Shown here one piece after another: positions 21,301 to 29,897 of a DNA stretch of 31,594 bases. This DNA comes from Bacteroidales bacterium (GTDB lineage: Bacteria; Bacteroidota; Bacteroidia; Bacteroidales; ML635J-15). The position numbers and the translations under genes are program-made. The notes beneath the pieces were generated by a model. It saw nothing but the letters and a program-made list of their open reading frames with translations. It had not been told where the DNA came from and made no database searches. The DNA lies in NCBI GenBank assembly GCA_028701945.1, contig JAQVPT010000004.1, forward strand, positions 1 to 31,594. Reading direction: 5' to 3'. Positions within the stretch are counted from its first letter, which is position 1. Each line of letters starts with the position of its first letter.

Positions 21301-23463
21301 ATGAAAAGATTTTTAACAATTTTATTAGGATTATCTCTTCTTTTTAATTTTAATCTCCGTGCAGATGAGGGGATGTGGCTTTTATCTATGTTAGGTAAGA
21401 ATTACGAGGAGATGAAGGAAATGGGATTTAAACTTACACCCGAAGACATCTACAACGTAAATAACGGGAGCATTAAGGATGCTATAGTTGGACTTGGTAA
21501 CGAAGGTTCGCCATTTCGTCATTTTTGTACAGGTGAGATAGTTTCTGACCAAGGTTTGTTTTTTACAAATCATCATTGTGGATTTGGAATGATACAGACT
21601 CATTCTACAGTTGAACATGATTATTTAGCTGATGGTTTTTGGGCATATTCAAAAGATCAGGAGTTGACAAATCCTGGTATTACAGCATCTGTGCTTTTTA
21701 AAATGGAAGATGTAACAGATAAAGTATTAGCTGTGCTTAATGAAGATATGTCAGAGGATGACAGAGCAGCGAAAATTAAAGAGATTTCGAAAGAGATAGC
21801 TGCAGAATCTACTAAGGATACTCAATATGCTGCTTATGTTGCTGATATGTTTGATAATAATCAGTTTTTTCTCTTTGTATATACAATTTATAAAGACGTT
21901 AGATTAGTTGGAGCTCCTCCATCATCAATTGGTAAATTTGGTGGCGATACAGACAATTGGATGTGGCCTCGTCATACCGGCGACTTTTCAATGTTTAGGA
22001 TTTATACTGCTGCTGACGGAACTCCTGCAACTTATTCGGAAGAGAATATCCCTCTCAAACCAAAACATTTCCTTCCTGTTAGTGCAAAAGGTGTAAAAAA
22101 TGATGATTTTGCTATGATATTAGGATTTCCTGGAACTACAAACAGATATCTTACATCGTTTGGTCTTGAAGAAACAATGAATATTACTAATAAATTAAGA
22201 TTTGAAATCAGAGATGTGAAAATTCAAATTTTACGCGAAGAAATGAAATCTAGCCAAAAAGTAAGAATTCAATATGCTTCAAAATATGCTAGTTGTTCTA
22301 ACTATTGGAAATATTCTGAACAACAAAATAAGGCTCTGAAACAGCTTAATACTATGGCGGGGAAAAAAGATATTGAAAAACAATATTCTAAATGGGCTAA
22401 AAATAATAAAACTGAAAAATATGGAAAAGCACTTGAGTTAATTGAAAAAGCATATCAAACTCGTCAGCCTTATGCAATTGCACGAATGTATATGATAGAA
22501 GGGCTTATTTCTGGACCAGAGTTGCCGTATTTCGCCTACCAATGTTCGGGTTTGATAAGTGCATTAGACTCGAAAGATGATGATAAAATACAAAAAAATA
22601 TTGATGCTATTAATGGAGCAGGAGAAGGTTTTTATAAAAATTATAATGCCGAAACAGAAAAGAGACTTCTTGTGGCACTGTTTAAATATACTTACAATAA
22701 TCTCGACAAACAATTTCATCCAGATGTTTTTCAATTAATTGAGAAAAAATATAAAGGAGATTTTAAAAAGTTTGTTGACAAGGCTTTTGAGAAATCAATT
22801 TTTGCTACGGAAGAATCTTTTAATGAGTTTATGAAAAACCCAAAATCTAAAACTTTACAAAACGATTTGATGCTGAATGCAGGGACATCTATTTTAAATA
22901 AGTATCGAGAAATAAATAGCCTGTTTTGGTCGAGTTCTGACGGTTTGGATGAAGGTCGTAGAGTTTTTGCAGATGGATTGATGTATATTAATGCTGATAA
23001 GTTAATGTATCCTGATGCAAACTCAACAATACGTCTTACTTATGGAAAAGTTGGTAAATATGACCCACGTGATGCTGTCGCTTATGATTATTATACAACA
23101 CTTAAAGGTGTAATAGAAAAAGAAGATCCTACTACCACTGAGTTTGTTGTTCCTGAAAAACTTAAGGAATTGTACCATTCCAAAGATTATGGCCGTTATG
23201 CAAATGAAAAAGGAGATTTGCCAGTATGCTTTATTACTGATAATGATATTACTGGTGGTAACTCTGGTTCTCCAGTTATTAATGCTGAAGGTCATCTTAT
23301 CGGACTTGCTTTTGACGGAAACAGCGAAGCAATGTCAGGAGATATCGATTTTGAAGAAAATCTACAAAGATGCATAAACTTAGATGTTAGATACGCATTG
23401 TTTATTATTGATAAATATGCTGGTGCCAAAAATTTGATAGATGAAATGGATATTAAATATTAA
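21301..23463 (+). CDS. S46-family dipeptidyl-peptidase, DPP7-like
   Basis: A 720-residue secreted serine exopeptidase with a signal peptide (about 1-21, LSLLFNFNLRA). The catalytic triad is clear: H92 in FFTNHHCGFG, D228 in PRHTGDF, and S655 in GGNSGSPV; the 136-residue His-Asp spacing equals that of Porphyromonas gingivalis DPP7 (H89, D225). Position 673 is glycine (AFDGN), as in DPP7, which prefers hydrophobic P1 residues, rather than the arginine of DPP11, which prefers Asp/Glu. The usual helical insertion lies between the Asp and the Ser. S46 enzymes cut dipeptides from peptides in the periplasm. A single gene with its own promoter and terminator. Confidence 0.93.
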   Translation: MKRFLTILLGLSLLFNFNLRADEGMWLLSMLGKNYEEMKEMGFKLTPEDIYNVNNGSIKDAIVGLGNEGSPFRHFCTGEIVSDQGLFFTNHHCGFGMIQTHSTVEHDYLADGFWAYSKDQELTNPGITASVLFKMEDVTDKVLAVLNEDMSEDDRAAKIKEISKEIAAESTKDTQYAAYVADMFDNNQFFLFVYTIYKDVRLVGAPPSSIGKFGGDTDNWMWPRHTGDFSMFRIYTAADGTPATYSEENIPLKPKHFLPVSAKGVKNDDFAMILGFPGTTNRYLTSFGLEETMNITNKLRFEIRDVKIQILREEMKSSQKVRIQYASKYASCSNYWKYSEQQNKALKQLNTMAGKKDIEKQYSKWAKNNKTEKYGKALELIEKAYQTRQPYAIARMYMIEGLISGPELPYFAYQCSGLISALDSKDDDKIQKNIDAINGAGEGFYKNYNAETEKRLLVALFKYTYNNLDKQFHPDVFQLIEKKYKGDFKKFVDKAFEKSIFATEESFNEFMKNPKSKTLQNDLMLNAGTSILNKYREINSLFWSSSDGLDEGRRVFADGLMYINADKLMYPDANSTIRLTYGKVGKYDPRDAVAYDYYTTLKGVIEKEDPTTTEFVVPEKLKELYHSKDYGRYANEKGDLPVCFITDNDITGGNSGSPVINAEGHLIGLAFDGNSEAMSGDIDFEENLQRCINLDVRYALFIIDKYAGAKNLIDEMDIKY

Positions 23464-23498
23464 GGTGTAAAAAAAACGTCTTAAAATAATTCATGATA

Positions 23499-23534
23499 CA
23501 CAGACTGCTTCTGAAAATGGCAGTCTGTTTTTTT
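23499..23534 (+). terminator. Rho-independent terminator after the S46 gene
   Basis: ACAGACTGC (23500-23508) pairs perfectly with GCAGTCTGT (23520-23528) around an 11-base loop, followed by a run of T. It begins about 36 bases after the stop codon. Confidence 0.88.
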
Positions 23535-23811
23535 GTTTTTATCCTATACTTTTTGTCTCAATTTTGTTGTCCCGATTTGTGTTTTTATTCTTTTCTAGTG
23601 AATCGAGCTTTCTTTGATATCAGTTGTGAAAAATCAAAAATACTACCTGCCAACAGACAACCGAATGCGTAATTTTTAGTCTAAGAATTGAAAAACAGTT
23701 TAAAATGAGCCGAATCGTTTATTAAAATGTGTTTTTTTCTGTTTTTTTCGTTATAATTGATTGTAATTTTTTAATTTTGTTAAATTAATAGCAAAAAATA
23801 CACATAATAGT
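23535..23811. other. Non-coding region upstream of the CHU_C surface protein gene
   Basis: No gene is supported on either strand. Apart from the promoter box at 23772, the visible features are two T7 runs at 23732-23748 and general AT richness. No tRNA, small-RNA hallmark or repeat was recognised. Confidence 0.5.
23772..23779 (+). promoter_or_regulatory. Candidate -7 promoter box for the CHU_C surface protein gene (TAATTTTG)
   Basis: TAATTTTG matches TAnnTTTG exactly and ends 32 bases before the ATG. The best -33 candidate is an imperfect TTCG at 23747-23750, 21 bases upstream. Confidence 0.5.
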
Positions 23812-26799
23812 ATGAGGAAGTTAATTTTCGTAATTATATCTATTTTCTTTTTAACTGTGTTGTCTGTAAATCTTTTTGGGCAAGGCACAGGTTTAGTTGC
23901 AAACCTTACGACTGTTGACAATATTTGTGGACAAGGAGGCTCAGCAACAATTACAATAAATTCATCATGCTCGGGTAATCCTACAATAACCTGGAATACT
24001 CTCCAAACAGGAGCAACTATAAATAATCTTATTGCTGGATCGTATTCCGTAGTAATTAGTGATGCTGCACCATGTGTGGATACGATTATTAATTTTAATA
24101 TTGTTGCTAGTAACGATTTGGTTGTATCAATAGGTAGCTCTGGCGATCGTTGTGCCGGTTCGGTTACGTTAAATACTTTTGTTATGGGGGCAAACCCTGC
24201 AAATGTCGATTTTTTATGGAATAATCCTGCTGCAAGTACTACTCAAAGCATTACGCTTAATGGTGCGGGTGGATATAATTACTCTTGTACTGCAAGCTAT
24301 GGATCTTGTACTAATACTGCTGACATTTCAATAATTGTTGGTAATCTTGATTTTAATGTAGTTTGTTCACCTACTATCTGCGTAGGCGGTACAGTAAGTG
24401 CTGGAGTTAACTTTATTTCTGGAACAGGTCCATATCAGTACAACTGGTCAACAACCCAGTTTAATCCTGGTATCACAATATCAAGTGCTGGTAATTATGC
24501 TGTTACTGTTACTGATACTTATAGTGATTGTTCTGCTTCTAGAAGTTTTACTGTTGATGCTGTTCCTGCAGTTGCTGTAACAATTGATTATGAGGATATA
24601 TCTTGTCACGATAAAAATGATGCTTGGGCAACTGCTATTGCAACTGGTGGTACCGCACCTTATGGGTATATGTGGTATGGGATCATGCCTACAGCAACTA
24701 TTACGCAGCTTATGGCAGGAAACTATTCTGTGGTTGCAACAGATTCCTACGGTTGTACAGGAAGTGCAAGTGTTTTAATCCAAAACCCACCCGAATTTAA
24801 ATATTCTGTAACACCTAATCAAGCTATATGTTATGGTGAGCAGGCTGATATAAATGTTAATGCTACTGGTGGAGTGCAGCCTTATCTTTATGATTGGAGT
24901 GATTTACCCGGAATGGACACTGATAACCGAATTGTAAGTCCTACAGAAACAACAACTTATACTGTTACTGTATTGGACGCTAATGGCTGTACTTTTACGC
25001 CGCAAACTACAACTGTTACTGTAAGCCAACCAATAGTTATTGATGTTGTAAAACAAGATGTCTTATGTCATGGCGAGTGTACTGGAAAAGTTACACTTGG
25101 TATTACTGGAAGTACTCCTGCATCTTATTTTTTATATTCCTGGTTAAGTCCTACCAATACTATGCAAGGTCTTTGTGTTGGAGATTATGATGTTACTGTT
25201 ACAGATATGTATGGTTGTTTTAGTTCAGCTAGTTTTGAGATTACAGAGCCTGATACAATTTATTTAACTACGTTTTCAGGCCCAGCAACATGTTTTGGGT
25301 ATAATGATGGTTTTGTTGAAGTAGATGTTGTTGGCGGTGTTCCTTATATAGATGCACAAGGGTCATTCTATAATTATCAATGGACTAATGGTAGTACAGC
25401 AGACTCTTTGGCTACTTATGCTGGAATGCACTCTGTTACTGTTACAGATGCAAATTCTTGTTCGCATATTGCTTCTGCGTTTGTCGCTCAACCAGAGGCT
25501 ATATATGTTACTCCTGCTTGGGGAGGTACTATTTGTATTGGAGAATCTTTTAGTGCTTTTGTAAATGCTACTGGTGGTACAGGGCCTTACGATTTTGTAT
25601 GGATAGGAAGCGATGCAGCTACATCGTACGGGAATGAGATTATTGTAAGCCCAGATGTTACTACCACTTATCAATTAATCACTACGGATAATGTGGGATG
25701 TTTTGGTCCAATACAAAATATCATTGTGAATGTTAATCCGGTCATAAATATTGTAAGCATAGGTAGTGCCCCTGCAGATATATGTATTGGAGAAACTGTG
25801 GAAGTCGAAATGGAAATAGAAGGTGGTAACGGAGGTCCTTATACAATTGAACGGATTAATCATGGAATTGTAAATATGCCTAGTACTTTCTATCCTAATG
25901 TAACTGGATATTATGTTTTTGAAGTTTCAGATGATTGTGGATCACCTACCGATAAAGATTCTATTTATGTAACTGTGCATCCAAAACCGCAGGTTTCATT
26001 TTATGCAGATAAAACCGCCTCTTGTCCTCCAAGTTTGTTTGTATTTACAGAGACAACTCCCGAACAGGGACAAACATATTTGTGGGATTTTGGTGACGGA
26101 GGATTCTCTGAACTAAAATATCCTGTGCATACTTATAGCACAACAGGAACTTATGATGTCTCCCTAACTGCTTGGTCAGAATGGGGATGCAAAAGAGTGA
26201 GGACTTATGAAAATATGATAACTATTTATCCAGAGCCTCGAGCTGATTTTGCTGGAACACCAGAGCTTGTTTCTGTTTTCAATCCAATGATTGAGTTTGT
26301 AAACTATACAGAAGGTGGCGATTTATATTTCTGGGATTTTGGAGACGGAAATTCTACATTATGGACACGGATGCCTCAAGTCCACTTTTATAATGATATT
26401 GGGGAGTACGAGATTATGCTGATAGCTAAAAATCAACATGAGTGTAAAGACACGGCTTATAAACGTATTAGAGTACATGACGAATTTACATTTTATGCCC
26501 CAGAAGCTTTTACGCCTAATGGTGATGGACTAAATGATGTGTTTTACGTTACTGGACATGGAATTGATGCAAATCAGTTTTACTTTGTAGTTTACGATAG
26601 ATTTGGAATAAAAGTCTTTGAAACGAATTCTTTTAATGTGGAAAATCCTACCAGAATGGCGTGGGATGGAACACATAACGGGAGTGCTGTTAAAGGAGAC
26701 CCAATTTTGACAAATGGTTTGTACAACTGGTATTGTTCATTTTTTGACATTAGTGGCAAACCTCGTTCTGAAAGCGGAACGGTTACCCTAATGCGTTAA
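23812..26799 (+). CDS. SprB/PKD-repeat surface protein with CHU_C (T9SS type B) C-terminal domain
   Basis: A 995-residue secreted protein with a signal peptide (about 1-23, ending LFGQG). The body alternates two repeat types. SprB-like repeats start at C265, C419 and C494 and contain GDYDVTVTDMYGCFSS-like segments. PKD/Ig-like units start at IC[VIY]G motifs (ICVGG, ICYGE, ICIGE twice). Two classical PKD domains carry WDFGDG at 758 and 841. The last 104 residues (892-995; FTPNGDGLNDVF, then VYDRFGIKVFE) are the CHU_C gliding-motility-associated domain, a type B T9SS signal. It should be displayed on or shed from the cell surface as an adhesin or matrix protein. The ligand is unknown. CHU_C proteins occur in non-gliding species too, so gliding is not implied. 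Confidence 0.92.
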   Translation: MRKLIFVIISIFFLTVLSVNLFGQGTGLVANLTTVDNICGQGGSATITINSSCSGNPTITWNTLQTGATINNLIAGSYSVVISDAAPCVDTIINFNIVASNDLVVSIGSSGDRCAGSVTLNTFVMGANPANVDFLWNNPAASTTQSITLNGAGGYNYSCTASYGSCTNTADISIIVGNLDFNVVCSPTICVGGTVSAGVNFISGTGPYQYNWSTTQFNPGITISSAGNYAVTVTDTYSDCSASRSFTVDAVPAVAVTIDYEDISCHDKNDAWATAIATGGTAPYGYMWYGIMPTATITQLMAGNYSVVATDSYGCTGSASVLIQNPPEFKYSVTPNQAICYGEQADINVNATGGVQPYLYDWSDLPGMDTDNRIVSPTETTTYTVTVLDANGCTFTPQTTTVTVSQPIVIDVVKQDVLCHGECTGKVTLGITGSTPASYFLYSWLSPTNTMQGLCVGDYDVTVTDMYGCFSSASFEITEPDTIYLTTFSGPATCFGYNDGFVEVDVVGGVPYIDAQGSFYNYQWTNGSTADSLATYAGMHSVTVTDANSCSHIASAFVAQPEAIYVTPAWGGTICIGESFSAFVNATGGTGPYDFVWIGSDAATSYGNEIIVSPDVTTTYQLITTDNVGCFGPIQNIIVNVNPVINIVSIGSAPADICIGETVEVEMEIEGGNGGPYTIERINHGIVNMPSTFYPNVTGYYVFEVSDDCGSPTDKDSIYVTVHPKPQVSFYADKTASCPPSLFVFTETTPEQGQTYLWDFGDGGFSELKYPVHTYSTTGTYDVSLTAWSEWGCKRVRTYENMITIYPEPRADFAGTPELVSVFNPMIEFVNYTEGGDLYFWDFGDGNSTLWTRMPQVHFYNDIGEYEIMLIAKNQHECKDTAYKRIRVHDEFTFYAPEAFTPNGDGLNDVFYVTGHGIDANQFYFVVYDRFGIKVFETNSFNVENPTRMAWDGTHNGSAVKGDPILTNGLYNWYCSFFDISGKPRSESGTVTLMR

Positions 26800-26885
26800 T
26801 GTTATTTTGACTCTATTTGATTTAAAAAAACTGTTTCTTAATGTAATAAGTGCAATGCTTTATCGTTAATCATAAAATTAGATTT

Positions 26886-28361
26886 GTGTTGAAAATAAAT
26901 AGATTAATAGGTATTGTAGTTTTATTGGTAAGCGTCATAGGGTTACTTATGCTCAATTCATGTGATAAAAACGCTTTTACAACTGACCCATCTGATAAAC
27001 TTGTGTTCTCTACCGACACTGTTCAGTTCGATACTATTTTTACAAATATTGGAAGTGCAACAAATTATTTTGTTGTGAAGAACGCCAATAGCTCAAAATC
27101 AATTAAAATCGACAGAATATTTGTGTCTAAAGGCTCTAATTCAAAGTATAGACTAAATATAAACGGTGTCTCCGCAAATACTGTAACGGATATTGAGCTT
27201 TACCCTGGAGATTCTATTTTTATATTTGTTGAAGTAACAATCGACCCCAATCGTGACGAAATGATTGAAGAAGATTCGATTATGTTTGTCTCAAATGGTA
27301 ATACTCAAAATGTTAAACTGGTCTCTTTTGGGCAGGATGTTACATTAATAAATGGTAAATATATCTCAAACGACACTACGTGGAATGCCGATAAACCTGT
27401 TTTGATTTATAATTCGGCTTTAGTAGATACATTGGTTACTTTAACTGTTAATGCAGGGGCTAAAGTCTATTTTCATCGAGGCTCAAGTTTATTTGTAAAG
27501 GGCAGTTTAATTGTAAATGGACAATTAGGAAATTTGGTTACGTTTACTGGAGATAGGTTAGAAGATTATTACAGTGAAACCGCAGGACAATGGGGGGCTT
27601 TTTTACAGGATAATTATGGTAATACAACTGGCATTTTTGGTGGAATCCATCTTATGTCTGGGTCTATGTATAACCAATTTAATTATGCTGAAATTAAGAA
27701 TAGTATAATTGGCTTACAAGTCGATTCATGTGTAACTCCTGGTGTCCCAACTGTGATACTGAAAAATACAAATATAGAGAATTCAAAAATTATTGGCTTA
27801 TATGCTCTCGGTGCACACGTCGAAGCAGAAAATTGTGTGTTTGCAAATAGTGGACAGTATAATGTGGCTTGTTTAATTGGTGGTGATTATTCTTTTATTC
27901 ATTGTACTCTTGCTAATTATTGGATTGGCAATAGACAGACTCCTCAATTGATTATAAATAATTATTATACTTATAATGTTGGTGCGGGGACAGAGGTGTC
28001 ATATAGAGACCTTAAAGATGCTTATTTTGGTAATTGCATTATTTATGGAGCACGAGATGATGAGTTTGTTTTGGATCTTGCCGAAGGAGCGGAATCAAAT
28101 TTTAGATTCGATAATTGTCTGATAAAATCTAAAGAATACGAAAATATACAAGGGTCTGATTATTTTATTGATAATATTTGGAACGAAAATCCTAAGTTTA
28201 TTGAAACTAGTAAACCTTATGATTACCATTTGGATACTTTATCACCAGCTAAAGATACAGGAAAACCAGAAATAGGTCAACTTGTACCTACCGATCAGGA
28301 TGGAAACAGTCGGTTATCTGATAATGCTCCTGATATCGGGGCTTATGAAAGGCAGGAATAG
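26886..28361 (+). CDS. Lipoprotein with Ig-like N-domain and right-handed beta-helix
   Basis: A 491-residue protein if started at GTG 26886; TTG at 26889 is an alternative, and a GTG at 26850 would give an unusually long n-region. No ATG fits. The start gives a lipoprotein signal (KINRLIGIVVLLVSVIGLL) with lipobox L-N-S-C26. After the anchor, about 35-160 resemble an Ig-like/ASH beta domain (DTVQFDTIF; VVKNANSSKSIKI; YPGDSIFI). The middle is a right-handed beta-helix with recurring short strands (NTNIENSKI, ENCVFANSG, FIHCTLANY). The end has DNAPDIGAYE, typical of polymorphic outer-membrane-type beta-helix proteins. Function is unknown; carbohydrate binding or lyase activity is only a guess. 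It starts 86 bases after the CHU_C gene with no terminator seen between. Confidence 0.75.
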   Translation: MLKINRLIGIVVLLVSVIGLLMLNSCDKNAFTTDPSDKLVFSTDTVQFDTIFTNIGSATNYFVVKNANSSKSIKIDRIFVSKGSNSKYRLNINGVSANTVTDIELYPGDSIFIFVEVTIDPNRDEMIEEDSIMFVSNGNTQNVKLVSFGQDVTLINGKYISNDTTWNADKPVLIYNSALVDTLVTLTVNAGAKVYFHRGSSLFVKGSLIVNGQLGNLVTFTGDRLEDYYSETAGQWGAFLQDNYGNTTGIFGGIHLMSGSMYNQFNYAEIKNSIIGLQVDSCVTPGVPTVILKNTNIENSKIIGLYALGAHVEAENCVFANSGQYNVACLIGGDYSFIHCTLANYWIGNRQTPQLIINNYYTYNVGAGTEVSYRDLKDAYFGNCIIYGARDDEFVLDLAEGAESNFRFDNCLIKSKEYENIQGSDYFIDNIWNENPKFIETSKPYDYHLDTLSPAKDTGKPEIGQLVPTDQDGNSRLSDNAPDIGAYERQE

Positions 28362-28363
28362 TA

Positions 28364-28396
28364 TTGCTAATTATTCCTTTATTTTTGTTATTTTTG
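28364..28396 (+). promoter_or_regulatory. Candidate promoter for the phosphatase-family lipoprotein
   Basis: TTG at 28364-28366 lies 22 bases before TATTTTTG at 28389-28396; a second TATTTTTG lies at 28380-28387. Both octamers match TAnnTTTG. The leader would be short (about 9 or 18 bases). Transcription from upstream is equally possible. Confidence 0.3.
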
Positions 28397-28410
28397 GAAA
28401 AAACATTGGT

Positions 28411-29502
28411 ATGAAAACTAATATGAAGATTATTGTGTTATTAGGAATTATTATTCCCTTGGTATTTTTTTCTTGTAAAACCAATAAAGATTTAGCATCT
28501 GAGAATGATAAAAATATTTCTTCTCGTGTAGAATATAGGGTAATGTTCTATAATGTCGAAAATCTTTTTGATACTGAAGATGACCCCGAAAAGAGAGATG
28601 AAGAATTTTTACCCGATGGTGCAAGGTTTTGGAGTAAACGAAGGTATAATGAGAAACTTACAAATATTTATAAAGTGATCGTTGGTATTGGTGGATGGGA
28701 TTTACCTCAAATCGTCGGTTTTAGTGAGATTGAAAATCGCAAAGTGCTAGAAGATCTTATAAATTATACTCCATTATATAAAGCAGATTATGAGATTATT
28801 CATTATGAATCGCCTGATAGAAGAGGTATTGATGTGGGAATGTTTTATCGAAAGGAATATTTCACGCCATTATTACACAAACCTATAAATGTAGAGTGGC
28901 CAAAATCTATTTCTGGTGGTCCAACCCGAGATATTTTATATGTAGCTGGAGTTACCAATACAAATGATACACTCCATTTATTCGTTAATCACTGGCCATC
29001 TCGTTGGGGAGGACAAATGGAAACTGAAGATAAAAGAATGCACGTAGCCAACATTGTAAGAAAAGAAACAGATTCAATATTTAGAGTTAATCCTAATGCA
29101 AATATAATTATCATGGGCGATTTAAACGATTATCCAACTGATAGGAGTGTTTTAGAAAAACTTAAAGCTAAAACCGAATTCGATGATATAAAACCTAAAA
29201 GCTTGTATAATTTATCATATTATCTGCAAAATGTAAAGAATTTGGGCACGCATAAATATAACGGGCAATGGGGAATTCTTGACCAAATGATTGTTAGCGG
29301 CGGAATGTTGGATACTACTAGCACAATTTTTACAAGCCTTGAAGATGCTCATATATACGATGCCGACTTTTTACTTGAACCCGACGACAAATACCCTGGA
29401 AAAAGAGTGAATAGAACGTATATCGGTTTCAAATATCATGGAGGATATAGCGACCATTTGCCTGTGTATCTCGACTTAAGAAAAAAGAATTCTGCGAATT
29501 AA
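28411..29502 (+). CDS. Endonuclease/exonuclease/phosphatase-family lipoprotein
   Basis: A 363-residue protein from ATG 28411 (28423 is a second choice). The N-terminus has a lipoprotein-like signal (IIVLLGIIIPLVFFSC22). The DNase I-like fold motifs are in order: FYNVENLFD (N48, N51), FSEIENR (E106), RRGIDVGMFY, VNHWPSR (H194), IMGDLND (D237, N239) and YSDHLPVYLDL (D348, H349). All the metal and catalytic positions expected for this superfamily seem present, so it is likely an active metal-dependent phosphodiesterase or nuclease at the outer membrane or in the periplasm. Substrate (DNA, RNA, lipid or sugar phosphate) cannot be told from sequence. Its frame extends back into the beta-helix gene, but that part lacks a signal. 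It converges with the next gene 9 bases away. Confidence 0.87.
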   Translation: MKTNMKIIVLLGIIIPLVFFSCKTNKDLASENDKNISSRVEYRVMFYNVENLFDTEDDPEKRDEEFLPDGARFWSKRRYNEKLTNIYKVIVGIGGWDLPQIVGFSEIENRKVLEDLINYTPLYKADYEIIHYESPDRRGIDVGMFYRKEYFTPLLHKPINVEWPKSISGGPTRDILYVAGVTNTNDTLHLFVNHWPSRWGGQMETEDKRMHVANIVRKETDSIFRVNPNANIIIMGDLNDYPTDRSVLEKLKAKTEFDDIKPKSLYNLSYYLQNVKNLGTHKYNGQWGILDQMIVSGGMLDTTSTIFTSLEDAHIYDADFLLEPDDKYPGKRVNRTYIGFKYHGGYSDHLPVYLDLRKKNSAN

Positions 29503-29511
29503 AAGCCTTTA

Positions 29512-29880
29512 CTATTTTTTAAAAATAAAGTAAACCGCTAAAATTAAAAACACAAAACCAATTAAATGATTTGTGCGAAATTGCTCAGTTTTAAAAAACA
29601 ATAACGAAAATCCAACAAAAACCACTAATGTTATTACTTCTTGGATAACTTTTAGTTCAACAAGAGAGAATGGACCTCCATTACCTTTATAGCCAATCTT
29701 ATTTGCTGGAACTTGAAAAAAATATTCAAATAAAGCTATTCCCCAACTAATTAAAATTACACTCACAAGAGACAGCTTTGCTAACCATGGTATTTCCTTG
29801 AATTTTAAATGTCCATACCATGCAAGCGTCATGAAAGTGTTTGATAGTATGAGCAATATAATTGTTGAAAATGACTTCAT
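29512..29880 (-). CDS. DUF486 / DMT-family small membrane protein
   Basis: A 122-residue protein with four hydrophobic segments (about 3-21, 33-52, 76-96 and 103-120). The conserved loop NKIGYKGNGGPFSLVELKVIQE is the DUF486 hallmark: the segment GYKGNGGPFS with the following VELKVIQE is kept. DUF486 belongs to the drug/metabolite transporter superfamily, but its substrate is unknown. It lies 17 bases downstream of the SulP gene on the same strand, so both are likely on one transcript. A weak hairpin (AATTCGCAGAATT on the minus strand) followed by T6 lies at 29481-29500, inside the end of the facing gene. Confidence 0.88.
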   Translation of the reverse strand: MKSFSTIILLILSNTFMTLAWYGHLKFKEIPWLAKLSLVSVILISWGIALFEYFFQVPANKIGYKGNGGPFSLVELKVIQEVITLVVFVGFSLLFFKTEQFRTNHLIGFVFLILAVYFIFKK

Positions 29881-29897
29881 GATTATTAAACTAAAAT

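Noticed and set aside
24598..25500. Tandem DNA repeat array inside the CHU_C protein gene
   Set aside because: The repeats are visible at protein level only; the DNA units have diverged and are not close direct repeats.
28282..28410. Upstream extension of the phosphatase-family lipoprotein
   Set aside because: It overlaps the beta-helix gene and would bury the lipoprotein signal at ATG 28411.
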